Below are positions 36,386-47,612 of a stretch of DNA of 64,000 nucleotides, piece after piece. How positions within the stretch are numbered: position 1 is the stretch's first letter; each line of letters opens with the position of its first letter. The notes under the pieces are model-generated. The model was not told the origin of the DNA. It saw only the letters and a program-made list of their open reading frames with translations, and did not search any database. A program made the translations under genes and the position numbers. This stretch comes from Larix kaempferi (Eukaryota > Streptophyta > Pinopsida > Pinales > Pinaceae). The stretch is from assembly GCA_027924585.1 (NCBI GenBank), contig BSBM01000592.1:3002501-3066500 (forward strand). The letters are read 5' to 3'.

Positions 36386-39300
36386 CTGCAAAACAATAAT
36401 GGATATCATAGTTAATTCATTTTATTCATCGCTACATAAATTATTAATAAAAAAAAATTGTTGAAGAAATACACTCACTTTGAGTATTTTTTGTACTAGT
36501 TATTGATAAGCCACACTTCTCTTGTATTGTCTTCATAGAACCTAGAGCCAAAATAACAAACCTTCAATCAAATACCAATAATACTTCTTTAAATCATTTT
36601 TTTTTATAAGACATATTTTATGTTTAATTGAAAATAAGAGACATGTGAAGTACCTGATATGATATCATGTTCTTGACTATGGCTTTCTGTCACATTCCCT
36701 TGATCAATGTCTTTTTTCTCCTCATTTGCCACTGTAATAAACATATGAAATGTTATAAAATGCATCAACGAATGAAATTCATTAAATAAAAAGGCATAGA
36801 ATCCAAAGAATCACTAGAGAAAGAACAAAACAAGTACAATACAACAAAAGAAACAAAATAAATTATGTACCTGGTATGGTATTTTCTTCGTCTTGTATTT
36901 GCATCTCAAAAACTTCTTCGACATTGTGCACACTATGTTGATCATTGCTTTGTTGCAAACTGTCGTCGTTGTTTTCTTTACAATTTCCACCATTAGTAGT
37001 TATAGTAAACATCTTGTTAATCAAGATTTATAAATAGCATAGAATCCAAAGAATCACTAGAGAAAGAACAAAACAAGTACAATACCTGGATATTCCAACA
37101 GCAATATATTAGACATTGGTTTTTGCAATTGGAAGGATTCTTGATTAGTCAGCATGGTAGTCCTTTGTAACTCGTTTTCTACGACACATGCCATTCTTCT
37201 TCCATATGTACAGCAAGCCTGCTGTAAATGTGTCCCCGCATAAAGAGAAATAATCAAATTTAGATCACTATGTTGTTGATGCATTTGCAATAATTCTTCC
37301 CAGAATTCAAAATCTCTCTCCTTTTCATCAGATATGTCTCTAAAACTGTGAGAGTATCTTGAGGCCTCTAAACTTTTTGACTCTTCACTATAGAAATGTA
37401 TAGTTAAAACTATATCATAACTATAGTTATTTTGTTCTTTATATTCATAAAGACCGGTAGCCATTTTATAGTTGACATTTGAGTCCTTGACAACAATCTC
37501 TAGAGCTTGGCGTACATCCTTACAAGACCAAATTTCTACTAAGATAATCATAGTAAAATCTTTCAACCCATTTTTTTCGATTAAAAATCGAAACAATTCA
37601 ATATAGTGATCCTTAAGGAATGATTCATCTTTCAAAGCCAATGTATCCAACACAACAAAGTCAGTGTATAACATTGGTTGAAACTGACAAGGAAAAGAGT
37701 GCAAAAGTGTTGACAAGAGGCTAGGACCCCCATAATGACAACCGAATTCAAAACTGTTCTCAATTTCCTGTATATCTGTCGATGCATCAATTATTCTATC
37801 AAGGACCACACAGGCTTGTGGAGAAAGGGACTCTATTTTTGTATTTCGTGATCCTTTTACATATTTACACCCTTCCATTGTCTTACAGAAGTTGGCAAAT
37901 ATGATATCAGTCATTCCATAATGCTCAAGAATATTAGATATTGTAAGAATCTTATCATTGAGATTCTTATCATGAATTTTGCAATATGTTACCATTGCCT
38001 CCAAAATTGTTCTTTTGGTTTTCAATTGTGAACAATAATCTTTCATTTTTATGGCATTGGTCGGATGGTTCACTGGAATGGAAAACCAGACAGATCCATC
38101 CAATAGTTTATCTGCTACAGAACACATTTCTTCAGCTGTTAGTCCCTGAAGGGGACGGAAAGAACTTGATACCAAACTGTTCAGACTATTTGTCTTATAG
38201 TTTGGATCCTTAGGTTGGTTTGGAGAACACATTAATGTCCCTAGTTTGTAACAATTAAAAACAACTTCCCATTTATCCCAAGTAGTATCATCAAGATATA
38301 ACAAGATTTTTTTTTCAGCAAAGTTTGTTAGTGGACAATCGAAGAAAGAGCACAACATTTCATCATCAACCTGTTAAAAAATAACAAATATAAATTAGTA
38401 AGAATGTGATATCAAAAATAAAATAGCCATGAATTTAGTTATAACAATATAAACTAAGTGCAAAAAAAAAAAAATTGCATACCTTGTCTTCAGCTGTCTT
38501 AGAATTCCCACATTTTTGTTTCTTTAATTTATTTGTGGCAATTAGGAATTGTCTTGCAGATCGCACAGAATCAATGAATGGAGTTTTGAAGAACACTGTG
38601 TTTGCAGAATTTAACTGGCAGCAAATACGAATCACCACACTGGGAGCAACTAGTGGATCTAAGAATCGAGCATTACGTTCTTTGTACTTCTGTTTTGCCT
38701 CCCCAGATAGACTGAATTTAGGATTTGATATTATTTCTTTTGCTGCTTGAATGGTGTGTTGCCCATCAACTATCCAAAAATTGATGTTCTTGTCATTTAT
38801 ATCCATTTCATTCATGATTTTCACAGGGTTTCCAATCGGATCAGCCTCTTTTGTGTCAAATGGAATCAGAAGAGCATCAGGCAATGATGCTTGAAATTTC
38901 TGTAGGAATGATTTTACTAATACTCGAACATTTAAATCATCCCGTGATCTCAATTTATATAACTTGGGTGCTTCTACACATCTTCGAACATCCACCTTCA
39001 TGGTAAAAGAGCTTGAAAATAAATAGCTGTCCTTAAAATTTTCATGGATTTCATCGCATTGGTCAGCAAGCTTCTCTATCTGAGAGTCTTCTTTTTGGGA
39101 TTTTACAAACTCTGTAGTAGGCATGAACTCACTTTCTTTAATGCTCTGTTCTAGCTCAGCTAAATATACCCTTCTCAAAGCAAGCATTTGAGCCTCGAGT
39201 TTATCATCTGGTATTTTATCAAGTAGTTTACCTCTTTGTTGCAAATAAAGAAACACGGATGATGTTTTCTTACATCTCACATAGCGATATTTCATAACGT

Positions 39301-39995
39301 TGGTAATACGTTGTACAAGATCATCACAACTCTTTAGACCAGATTCATTGAAGCTCTCAAAACTGTCCAACTTAAACTGTGACTTTTTTATTGACTCTGG
39401 AAATTCTGTATTAGTATCAATCAAATCTGGTCTAAATTTTGTGTAATCAACTTGGCAAGAAAATAATTTCACTTCATTTTCTTCAATTACCTCCATTTGA
39501 AAATCGATCTGACTATGATTGAGAGCATAGCAACTAACAATTATCCCTAGCCTTTGTATATCATTTCCATCCATGGATCCAAATAGATACATATCTGGAA
39601 ACATATTCATGGGACTTTCAATCTCAACATACCAATCTTCAACATACTCATATGCAGCAGATGTTTTGAACTTTTTAATCATTCCAAAATTAGAACCCAT
39701 TGTTGAATTTATAATCTGAGTTGAATGACGCTTTTGTTTTTTGAATGCTGATTGTGGCATTTTACTTGCTTTGGAGACGACAGCTTCTAAAAACAATAAT
39801 AAGCAATTATTACTATAAATAAAATGAAATCAAAATCACAATATTACCATATAGTCTTCTAGTCTAACCATTTAGAAATGAGAGAATAATATTTAAAACC
39901 ACCATACCACATGGGGGAGACGTTGTTTGTGTGTCACTTGCAATTCGTTTTTTCTTCAAATTATTCCTTGGAATTGTCATTGCACCAGAGTCCAT
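35790..39995 (-). CDS. Six-exon gene: ParB-like + methyltransferase-like + FCP1-like pseudophosphatase (model)
   Basis: Inferred exons on the minus strand: 39995-39908, 39786-38483, 38370-37086, 36731-36654, 36541-36479, 36385-35790. All introns are GT-AG and every junction keeps phase (1, 0, 1, 1, 1), giving 1138 codons with one stop. Domain order: basic start with K-K-K-R and K-K-Q-K-R (possible nuclear signals), ParB/Srx-like segment with D-G-Q-H at about 370-373, middle region with motifs like a decayed beta-class DNA methyltransferase (about 783-864), short acidic linker encoded by two small exons, and an FCP1-like HAD domain (about 940-1137) lacking catalytic aspartates. Exon 1 follows an acceptor-like TTTTTAG with two bases before the ATG, so a further 5' exon is possible. 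The function is unknown; a nuclear regulatory or DNA-related role is only a guess from domains. Alternatives: two separate genes split at 37086, or a decaying gene, but long open exons and consistent phases argue for one constrained gene. Confidence 0.6.
36872..37011 (-). other. Possible cassette exon made by local duplication
   Basis: From an ATG at about 37011 an Asn/Glu/Asp-rich frame runs to a good donor, ACCAG|GTACATAA (near 36872), in phase 1 like its neighbours. No usable acceptor in the right phase was found: candidate AG sites lead to stops. The DNA around it is a duplicate: 'gcatagaatccaaagaatcactagagaaagaacaaaacaagtacaat' occurs at 36793 and again at 37037. So this is a duplicated linker exon that may have lost its acceptor, or an alternative first exon. 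Confidence 0.4.
37086..38370 (-). CDS. Exon 3 of the model: DNA methyltransferase-like middle region
   Basis: 1285 bp open exon from acceptor TTTTTTAACAG|GTT (exon start 38370) to donor CCAG|GTATTG (37086/37085). Most of it is unrecognised. Near the end, 'YSYDIVLTIHFYS' sits where beta-class DNA methylases have motif IV (hydrophobic strand then D/N/S-P-P-Y), and 'LIISLYAGTHLQQACCTYGR' plus 'RMACVVENE' sits like motif I (D-P-F-x-G-S-G ... G-R ... G-x-E). The P-P-Y and G-x-G cores are gone, so an active enzyme is unlikely. The ~55-residue gap is shorter than usual, so the assignment is tentative; the support is the order ParB then motif IV then motif I, as in prokaryotic ParB-methylase fusions. 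Confidence 0.4.
38483..39786 (-). CDS. Exon 2 of the model: ParB/sulfiredoxin-like domain
   Basis: 1304 bp open exon. The acceptor GTTTTTAG ends at 39787 and the donor is AAG|GTATGC at 38483/38482. The first ~200 residues are unrecognised. Then 'LNVRVLVKSFLQKF', a hydrophobic 'PDALLIPFD' strand and 'NINFWIVDGQHTIQAAKEI' follow the layout of ParB/Srx-fold domains, in which a strand is followed by (D/E)-G-Q/x-H-R and a helix with A-A. The usual Arg after the His is Thr here. The fold is known in partition ParB CTPases, in sulfiredoxin, in DGQHR proteins and fused to DNA methylases. An apparent start upstream at 39796 lies in the intron and is not the true start. Confidence 0.55.
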
Positions 39996-40189
39996 AGCTT
40001 CTAAAAACAATAATAAATAGTCGACTATAAGTTTAAATTGTTTTAAAAATACATAAAATAATGAGCATTATCAAACAATATTCTATTGCATGTCTTTTAT
40101 TCACATGCACAAGAATAATAAGGGTCATGTGTTATGGAAACATATTAAATACTTAGAGATAAATAAAAATCCATTGCATCTAGCACAAG
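39996..40189 (-). other. Upstream flank of the ParB-like gene
   Basis: AT-rich. An acceptor-like TATTTATTATTGTTTTTAG precedes exon 1 and resembles the acceptor of exon 2 ('CTTATTATTGTTTTTAG', each followed by AAGCT), so an earlier exon was probably duplicated here. Promoter not identified. Confidence 0.4.
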
Positions 40190-42540
40190 TAGAGACTCAT
40201 TAAAAAGAAAAGTTTTCCTTCTCAAAAATGCTAGAAAGAAATGCTTATGCTAGAAAGAAAGCTAGCAGTCGCTAGCTTTCCTTGATCTTTTGCCATGTGC
40301 TTATTTCAAAATAGAGCACATGGCACAAGCTCAAGGTATAAGCTAGCAACCACCAATCACCATGGATAGGATTTTTCTATTGGAAAGCTAGCGACTGCTA
40401 GCTTTCTTTCTAGCATAGGTATGTGTTATTATCCTATAAGTAAATGCTTATGCTAGAAGGAAAGCTAGCAGTCGCTAGCTTTCCTTGATCTTATGCCATG
40501 TGCTTATTTGAAAATAGAGTACATGTCACAAGTTCAAGGCTTTCCATGATCTTGTGCCATGTGCTTATTTGAAAATAGAGTACATGGCACAAGTTCAAGG
40601 TATAAGCTAGCAACCACCAATCACCATGCCTAGGGTTTTTCTATTGGAAAGCTAGCGACTGCTAGCTTTCCTTCTACCATAAGCATGTGTGACATGCTAG
40701 AAAAAAATGTTTATGCTAGAATGAAATGTAGCATTCGTTCAAAATAGAGTACATGGCACAAGCTCAAGGTATAAGCTAGCAATCACCAATCACCATGGAC
40801 AGGGTTTTTCTATTGGAAAGCTAGCGACTGTTAGCTTTCCTTCTAGCATAAGCATATGTGTTTATGCTAGAAGGAAATGCTTATGCTAGAAGGAAAGCTA
40901 GCAGTCGCTAGCTTTCCTTGATCTTTTTCCATGTGCTTATTTCAAAATAGAGCAAATGGCACAAGCTCAAGGTATAAGCTAGCAACCACCAATCACTATG
41001 GACATGATTTTTCTATTGGAAAGCTAGCGACTGCTAGCTTTCCTTCTAGCATAAATATGTGTTCTTATCCTAGAAGAAAATGTTTATGCTAGAAGGAAAG
41101 GTAGCAGTCGCTAGCTTTCCTTGATCTTGTGCCGTGTGCTTATTTGAAAATAGAGTGCATGGCACAAGCTCAAGGTATAAGCTAGCAACCACCAATCACC
41201 ATGCCCAAGGTTTTTCTATTGAAAAGCTAGCAACTGCTAGATTTCCTTCTAACATAAGCATGTGTGTTAGGCTAGAAGGAAATCTAGCATTCGTTCAAAA
41301 TAGAGCACATGGCACAAGCTCAAGGTATAAGCTAGCAACCACCAATCACCATGGACATGGTTTTTTATTGGAAAGCTAGCGACTGTTAGCTTTCCTTCTA
41401 GCATAAGCATGTGTGTTTATACTAGAAGGAAATGCTTATGCTAGAAGGAAAGCTAGCAGTCGCTAGCTTTCCTTGATCTTTTGCCATGTGCTTATTTCAA
41501 AATACATCACATGGAACAAGCTCAAGGTATAAGCTAGCAACCACCAATCACCATGGACATGATTTTTCTATTGGAAAGCTAGTGACTGTTAGCTTTTCTT
41601 CTAGCATAAGTATGTGTTCTTATCCTAGAAGGAAATGCTTATGCTAGAAGGAAATCTAGCAGTCGCTAGCTTTCCTTGATCTTGTGACGTGTGCTTTCCT
41701 TGATCTTGTGACAAAATCTGTCTCACGTACTGTCGGCTTCCACGACAGTCACCTATAAGGAATGACATCCTAAGTTGGTCACTAAGTACCTTCGTCAAGT
41801 GGAGAAAGAGCAGTTATCCCTCGAACGGTATTGGGTCGTCTCCTTTTCAACAAGTGGTGGTGAGCCCACTTGAGAGAACATACACCCGCAACCTTGCGTT
41901 TGACCTCCTATGGCGCGGCGCCGCTCTTTCACTTGCCCCGTGTGGCTATACACGACCACTTGATTTAGAAGGATTTTTATAGCACCCTAAGGACAACAAC
42001 TATGTTTTTGGATGCCTAGCCGCAAAATCCTACCTAAACTACAAGATTTTTTTGTGCCCTCCTATGGAGGTATTAAGTGAGTAGATTTAAGCTATTTTTG
42101 AACTTAGTGAGTGATGAGAGAGTTTCTTGTGTGTGTGTGTGTGCATCAAAGAAAGTGACGGTTTTGAGCGCACATGAGATATTGCATATAAATGAAAAGG
42201 ATTTTCTTTTAAAATGAAAATAATGCAACTCAACCTAATAGAAAAACAACTAAATAAACCATGTAAAAAAAACTAAATAAAATAAATTGTAAAAATAAAA
42301 ATAAAAAATCTATAAACAAAATTGTAAAAGTAAAAAAAAATCGATAAACTTACCAAGATTTTCAACCTCTTTTTAATCCAGTCTTCTTCTTTACTTTTTG
42401 TTTGGCTAAGACTAAAGCTAATGCCAATGCCAATGCCATTTTTTCCCATAACTTCATCTTCATCTTAGTTGGTCTTGCTTCTTTGATAAACAATAATCTA
42501 GAAGCTATGAAGCCAAGACTACTTAAATGGAAATTGTACA
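40190..42540. repeat. Hairpin-unit array, block 1, with a unique tail
   Basis: 40240-41700 holds repeated units of about 150-190 bp: a 26 bp hairpin GGAAAGCTAGC-AGTC-GCTAGCTTTCC, 'cttgatcttttgccatgtgctta', 'gcacatggcacaagctcaag', 'ataagctagcaaccaccaatcaccatgg', then the hairpin with the loop GACT. Alternating loops AGTC and GACT show that units are also inverted copies. 41700-42540 is non-repetitive ('tcggcttccacgacagtcacc' onward, with a short GC-rich spot near 41915). No domain-bearing frame; frames such as 41134-41379 are by-products of the repeat. MITE-like foldback origin is likely. Confidence 0.85.
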
Positions 42541-42545
42541 ATATA

Positions 42546-45378
42546 GAGACTCATTAAAAAGAAAAGTTTTCATTTTCAAAAATGCTAAAAGGAAATGCTT
42601 ATGCTAGAAAGAAAGCTAGCAGTCGCTAGCTTTCCTTGATCTTTTGCCATGTGCTTATTTCAAAATAGAGCACATGGCACAAGCTCAAGGTATAAGCTAG
42701 CAACCACCAATCACCATGGACAGGATTTTTCTATTGGAAAGCTAGCGACTGCTAGCTTTCTTTCTAGCATAGGTATGTGTTATTATCCTATAAGTAAATG
42801 CTTATGCTAGAAGGAAAGCTAGCAGTCGCTAGCTTTCCTTGATCTTATGCCATGTGCTTATTTGAAAATAGAGTACATGGCACAAGTTCAAGGTATAAGC
42901 TAGCAACCACCAATCACCATGCCTAGGGTTTTTCTATTGGAAAGCGAGCGACTGCTAGCTTTCCTTCTACCATAAGCATGTGTGACATGCTAGAAAAAAA
43001 TGTTTATGCTAGAATGAAATGTAGCATTCGTTCAAAATAGAGTACATGGCACAAGCTCAAGGTATAAGCTAGCAATCACCAATCACCATGGACAGGGTTT
43101 TTCTATTGGAAAGCTAGCGACTGTTAGCTTTCCTTCTAGCATAAGCATATGTGTTTATGCTAGAAGGAAATGATTATGCTAGAAGGAAAGCTAGCAGTCG
43201 CTATCTTTCCTTGATCTTTTGCCATGTGCTTATTTCAAAATAGAGCAAATGGCACAAGCTCAAGGTATAAGCTAGCAACCACCAATCACTATGGACATGA
43301 TTTTTCTATTGGAAAGCTAGCGACTGCTAGCTTTCCTTCTAGCATAAATATGTGTTCTTATCCAAGAAGAAAATGCTTATGCTAGAAGGAAAGCTAGCAG
43401 TCGCTAGCTTTCCTTGATCTTGTGCCATGTGCTTATTTGAAAATAGAGTGCATGGCACAAGCTCAAGGTATAAGCTAGCAACCACCAATCACCATGGACA
43501 TGGTTTTTTATTGGAAAGCTAGCGACTGTTAGCTTTCCTTCTAGCATAAGCATGTGTGTTTATACTAGAAGGAAATGCTTATGCTAGAAGGAAAGCTAGC
43601 AGTCGCTAGCTTTCCTTGATCTTTTGCCATGTGCTTATTTCACATGGCAAAAGATCAAGGAAAGCTAGCGACTGCTAGCTTTCCTTCTAGCATAAGCATT
43701 TCCTTCTAGTATAAACACACATGCTTATGCTAGAAGGAAAGCTAACAGTCGCTAGCTTTCCAATAAAAAACCATGTCCATGGTGATTGGTGGTTGCTAGC
43801 TTATACCTTGAGCTTGTGCCATTTGCTCTATTTTGAAATAAGCACATGGAAAAAGATCAAGGAAAGCTAGCGACTGCTAGTTTTCCTTCTAGCATAAATA
43901 TGTGTTCTTATCCAAGAAGAAAATGCTTATGCTAGAAGGAAAGCTAGCAGTCGCTAGCTTTCCTTGATCTTGTGCCATGTGCTTATTTGAAAATAGAGTG
44001 CATGGCACAAGCTCAAGGTATAAGCTAGAAACCACCAATCACCATGCCCAAGGTTTTTCTATTGGAAAGCTAGCGACTTCTAGCTTTCCTTCTAACATAA
44101 GCATGTGTGTTAGGCTAGAAGGAAAGCTAGCATTCGTTCAAAATAGAGCACATGGCACAAGCTCAAGGTATAAGCTAGCAACCACCAATCACCATGGACA
44201 TGGCTTTTTATTGGAAAGCTAGCGACTGTTAGCTTTCCTTCTAGCATAAGCATGTGTGTTTATACTAGAAGGAAATGCTTATGCTAGAAGGAAAGCTAGC
44301 AGTCGCTAGCTTTCCTTGATCTTTTTCCATGTGCTTATTTCAAAATACATCACATGGAACAAGCTCAAGGTATAAGCTAGCAACCACCAATCACCATGGA
44401 CATGATTTTTCTATTGGAAAGCTAGTGACTGTTAGCTTTTCTTCTAGCATAATTATGTGTTCTTATCCTAGAAAGAAATGCTTATGCTAGAAGGAAATCT
44501 AGCAGACGCTAGCTTTCCTTGATCTTGTGATGTGTGCTTTCCTTGATCTTGTGACAAAATCTATCTCAGGTATGGTCGGCTTCCACGACAGTCACCTATA
44601 AGGAATGACATCCTAAGTTGGTCACTAAGTACCTTCGTCAAGTGGAGAAAGAGTAGTTATCCCTCTAACGGTATTGGGTCGTCTCCTTTTCAACAAGTGG
44701 TGGTGAGCCCACTTGAGAGAACATACACTCGCAACCTTGGGTTTGACCTCCTATGGCGCGGTGCCGCTCTTTCACTTGCCCCTTGTGGCTATACACGACC
44801 ACTTGATTTAGAAGGATTTTTATAGCACCCTAAGGACAACAACTAAGTTTTTGGATGCCTAGCCCCAAAATCCTACCTAAACTACAAGATTCTTTTGTGC
44901 CCTCCTATGGAGGTATTAAGTGAGTAGATTTAAGCTATTTTTGAACTTAGTGAGTGACGAGAGAGTTTCTTGTGTGTGTGTGTGTGCATCAAAGAAAGTG
45001 ACGGTTTTGAGCGCACATGAGATATTGCATATAAATGAAAAGGCTTTTCTTTTAAAATGAAAATAATGCAACTCAACCTAATAGAAAAACAACTAAATAA
45101 ACCATGTAAAAAAAACTAAATAAAATAAATTGTAAAAATAAAAAAAAATCTATAATCAAAATTGTAAAAGTAAAAAAAAATCTATAAACTTACCAAGATT
45201 TTCAACCTCTTTTTAATCCAGTCTTCTTCTTTACTTTTTGTTTGGCTAAGACTAAAGCTAATGCCAATGCCAATGCCATTTTTTCCCATAACTTCATCTT
45301 CATCTTAGTTGGTCTTGCTTCTTTGATAGACAATAATCTAGAAGCTATGAAGCCAAGACTACTTGAATGGAAACTGTA
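42546..45378. repeat. Hairpin-unit array, block 2 (duplicate of block 1)
   Basis: It starts with the same 'agagactcattaaaaagaaaag' as block 1 and ends with the same unique tail (44551-45378, nearly identical to 41700-42535), so the whole block was copied in tandem. It is longer because it gained extra units and a large foldback at 43452-43822. Confidence 0.9.
43452..43822. repeat. Perfect foldback: 182 bp arms, 7 bp spacer
   Basis: 43452-43633 is the exact reverse complement of 43641-43822 by eye; the spacer is CTTATTT. Similarity continues outward with mismatches for about 45 bp more. Each arm itself contains several smaller hairpins. Confidence 0.9.
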
Positions 45379-47356
45379 CAATATACTGAAAAAGTTACAA
45401 ACTTATATCAAATAATTAAATATAAAAAACACTAGCTATTTAGCTATTTTTATATACAAGTAATGCTATATATTACATCTTATATACATTCATAGAGTTG
45501 ATAACTATTTTTATGTACAAGTAATGCCATATACTTATATACATTCATAGAGTTGATAGCTATTTTTATGTACAAGTAATGCCATATATTACATCCTACA
45601 TACATTCATAGAGTTGATTATACCATGGAGGTTTACAAAATGAAATTTAGAAATACAACATTCAAATAAATGATTGGCAATTATTTAAAATAGTTATTTA
45701 GGTTTAAATAGAATGATTTTTATTTTGAAAAAATTTTATTGTAATTTTTCAAAATCTAGATTATAGTTGTTAAGTGGAATTTTTGGATGTTTCGAAATTT
45801 TTAAAAAATGCTGAATCTATTTATACCATTAAAATACAGATTAAAATAAAGCTAATTCTAAATTTACAACATCAAAAACTATAAATTTCAAAAAAAATGT
45901 AAAACCATATTTGAAAATAAAGGACAATTTTTTTTCAAGCGAAAAAAACATGTCCTTGTTATTCAATAGAATCAAAGGCCATTAGTACATACAGCTGCTT
46001 CAGCATGACATTTCATAACAACTCGTCCAGAGTTCCAGACAGGGGGAAAGGCACATAATACCAAAAAATAACCCATCAGAAAACTGTCTCATCATGTGAT
46101 GTGGACTGTCCACAAAATCACATCTACCGAGATCCAATCACACTCTGATCTGCGTTCAAAGGAGACGCACTATAATTTGCAAATGAGACATCTACATGAA
46201 AGGGAAAAAAGATGCCCTTCAGATACACAAAGACTTCAAGTCCAACAGAAAAAAAAACTTTCAAAATCATGCTCAAAAGAGCTGGAAGAATTCCTTAGAA
46301 ACCAGGTGATTCTCTATATATTCCATCAAAACACCTTTGCTGGTGTCTTGTCCTGACATGATACAATATTGATTGTTGATTAATTTAGCCCATCAATAAT
46401 TTGAATCGTTTTCATAAAAAAAACATGTAAATGAAGATGGGTATACAAGGTTTGTGAATCCATGGTTTGTATAGTTTTAGTATAAAAGGATATTGATTGA
46501 ATGAAATGTTTCGAGAAGGATAGAATATACATAATTATGTTTTCTTTGTTAAACAATTCATCTTCAAATTGGATTTACTTCAAGACTTTGGTTTCACTTC
46601 CAATTATTTACCAATGTAAATACTGTGGCGTGCATTTTAGTAAGCCATTTTAGCAAATTTACACTTGGCCTTTTACAAAACACTAGTGTAAATCAACCGA
46701 AGCACCTAGATTTGATCATTACGCGTTATACCTTATATGTCGGTGAGATTAAATATCATCAATATGGTGCTCACTGTGTAAGGTCAAAATAATTATCTCT
46801 ATCACTACAAACATCAGGCTCCAAAAATTAAATATGTAATGGTTGAATATTATTATTTATTTTATGATATGGATCTCTGATATTCCATATTGAATGATGA
46901 TATGTTGTAGGGACTTGGTCCTAAACAAGTGATTTTTATTTTTTTTATATAGTTAATGTGATAAATAATAATTATTAATCTCTTAATGCATATATACTAA
47001 TGGTTATGATTATCTCGTTTTATAATACTTAGCATAGCAAACACAATTTGTATTTATTCAAATATGAATAAACATATCCCTTAATAAAATAGAGTGTACC
47101 ATTACAATTTCTATTTATCTCAAGCATGAATGTACATAACCCATTCTATAACTTAATATAACAACTATAATTTATATTTATTCTAAATGTATATAATTAC
47201 TCAAATATATATGTGCATACCCATGTTAAAACAAGACAATTGTATAATCAATATAGTTTGTAATTAATCACATATATGTACATGCATACCCCTTTTCTCA
47301 CAGGACAAATGCATAACACCATAATTTATATCTAACTAAATGTATATAACCAAACA
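45379..47356. other. AT-rich DNA with a small minisatellite
   Basis: 45450-45620 has three units of 'acattcatagagttgata.ctatttttatgtacaagtaatgccatatatta' of about 55-60 bp. The rest is AT-rich with no convincing gene; the frame 46096-46356 (86 codons) has no recognised domain. Confidence 0.6.
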
Positions 47357-47612
47357 TACATGCATATGCATATATCTCTTTTATAACATGCAATTGCATC
47401 ATAATATTTAATATTTTAATTAATTTCTTCCATTTCTATAAACACATGATAATATAGAATTAAACTACATTTAATTAATTCCTATACATGCATATGCATA
47501 TATCTCTTTTATAACATGCAATTGCATCATAATATTTAATATTTTAATTAATTTCTTCCATTTCTATAAACACATGATAATATAGAATTAAACTACATTT
47601 AATTAATTCCTA
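47357..47612. repeat. 128 bp tandem duplication
   Basis: Two adjacent 128 bp units, from 'tacatgcatatgcatatat' to 'tttaattaattcct', practically identical and so recent. A smaller duplication of 'tactcctaagttaaatgtataata' follows at 48037 and 48089. Confidence 0.9.

Noticed and set aside
37057-37085. Extension of exon 3 to the stop at 37057
   Set aside because: A good donor CCAG|GTATTG at 37086/37085 and matching phase with the next exon make read-through less likely.
39787-39796. ATG at 39796 as start of the ParB-like protein
   Set aside because: It lies upstream of a good acceptor (GTTTTTAG ending at 39787), in phase with the exon ending at 39908, so it is intronic.
41134-41379. 81-codon frame, with a near copy at 43977-44222
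   Set aside because: Both lie wholly in the hairpin-unit array; the similarity reflects duplication of the repeat, not protein conservation.
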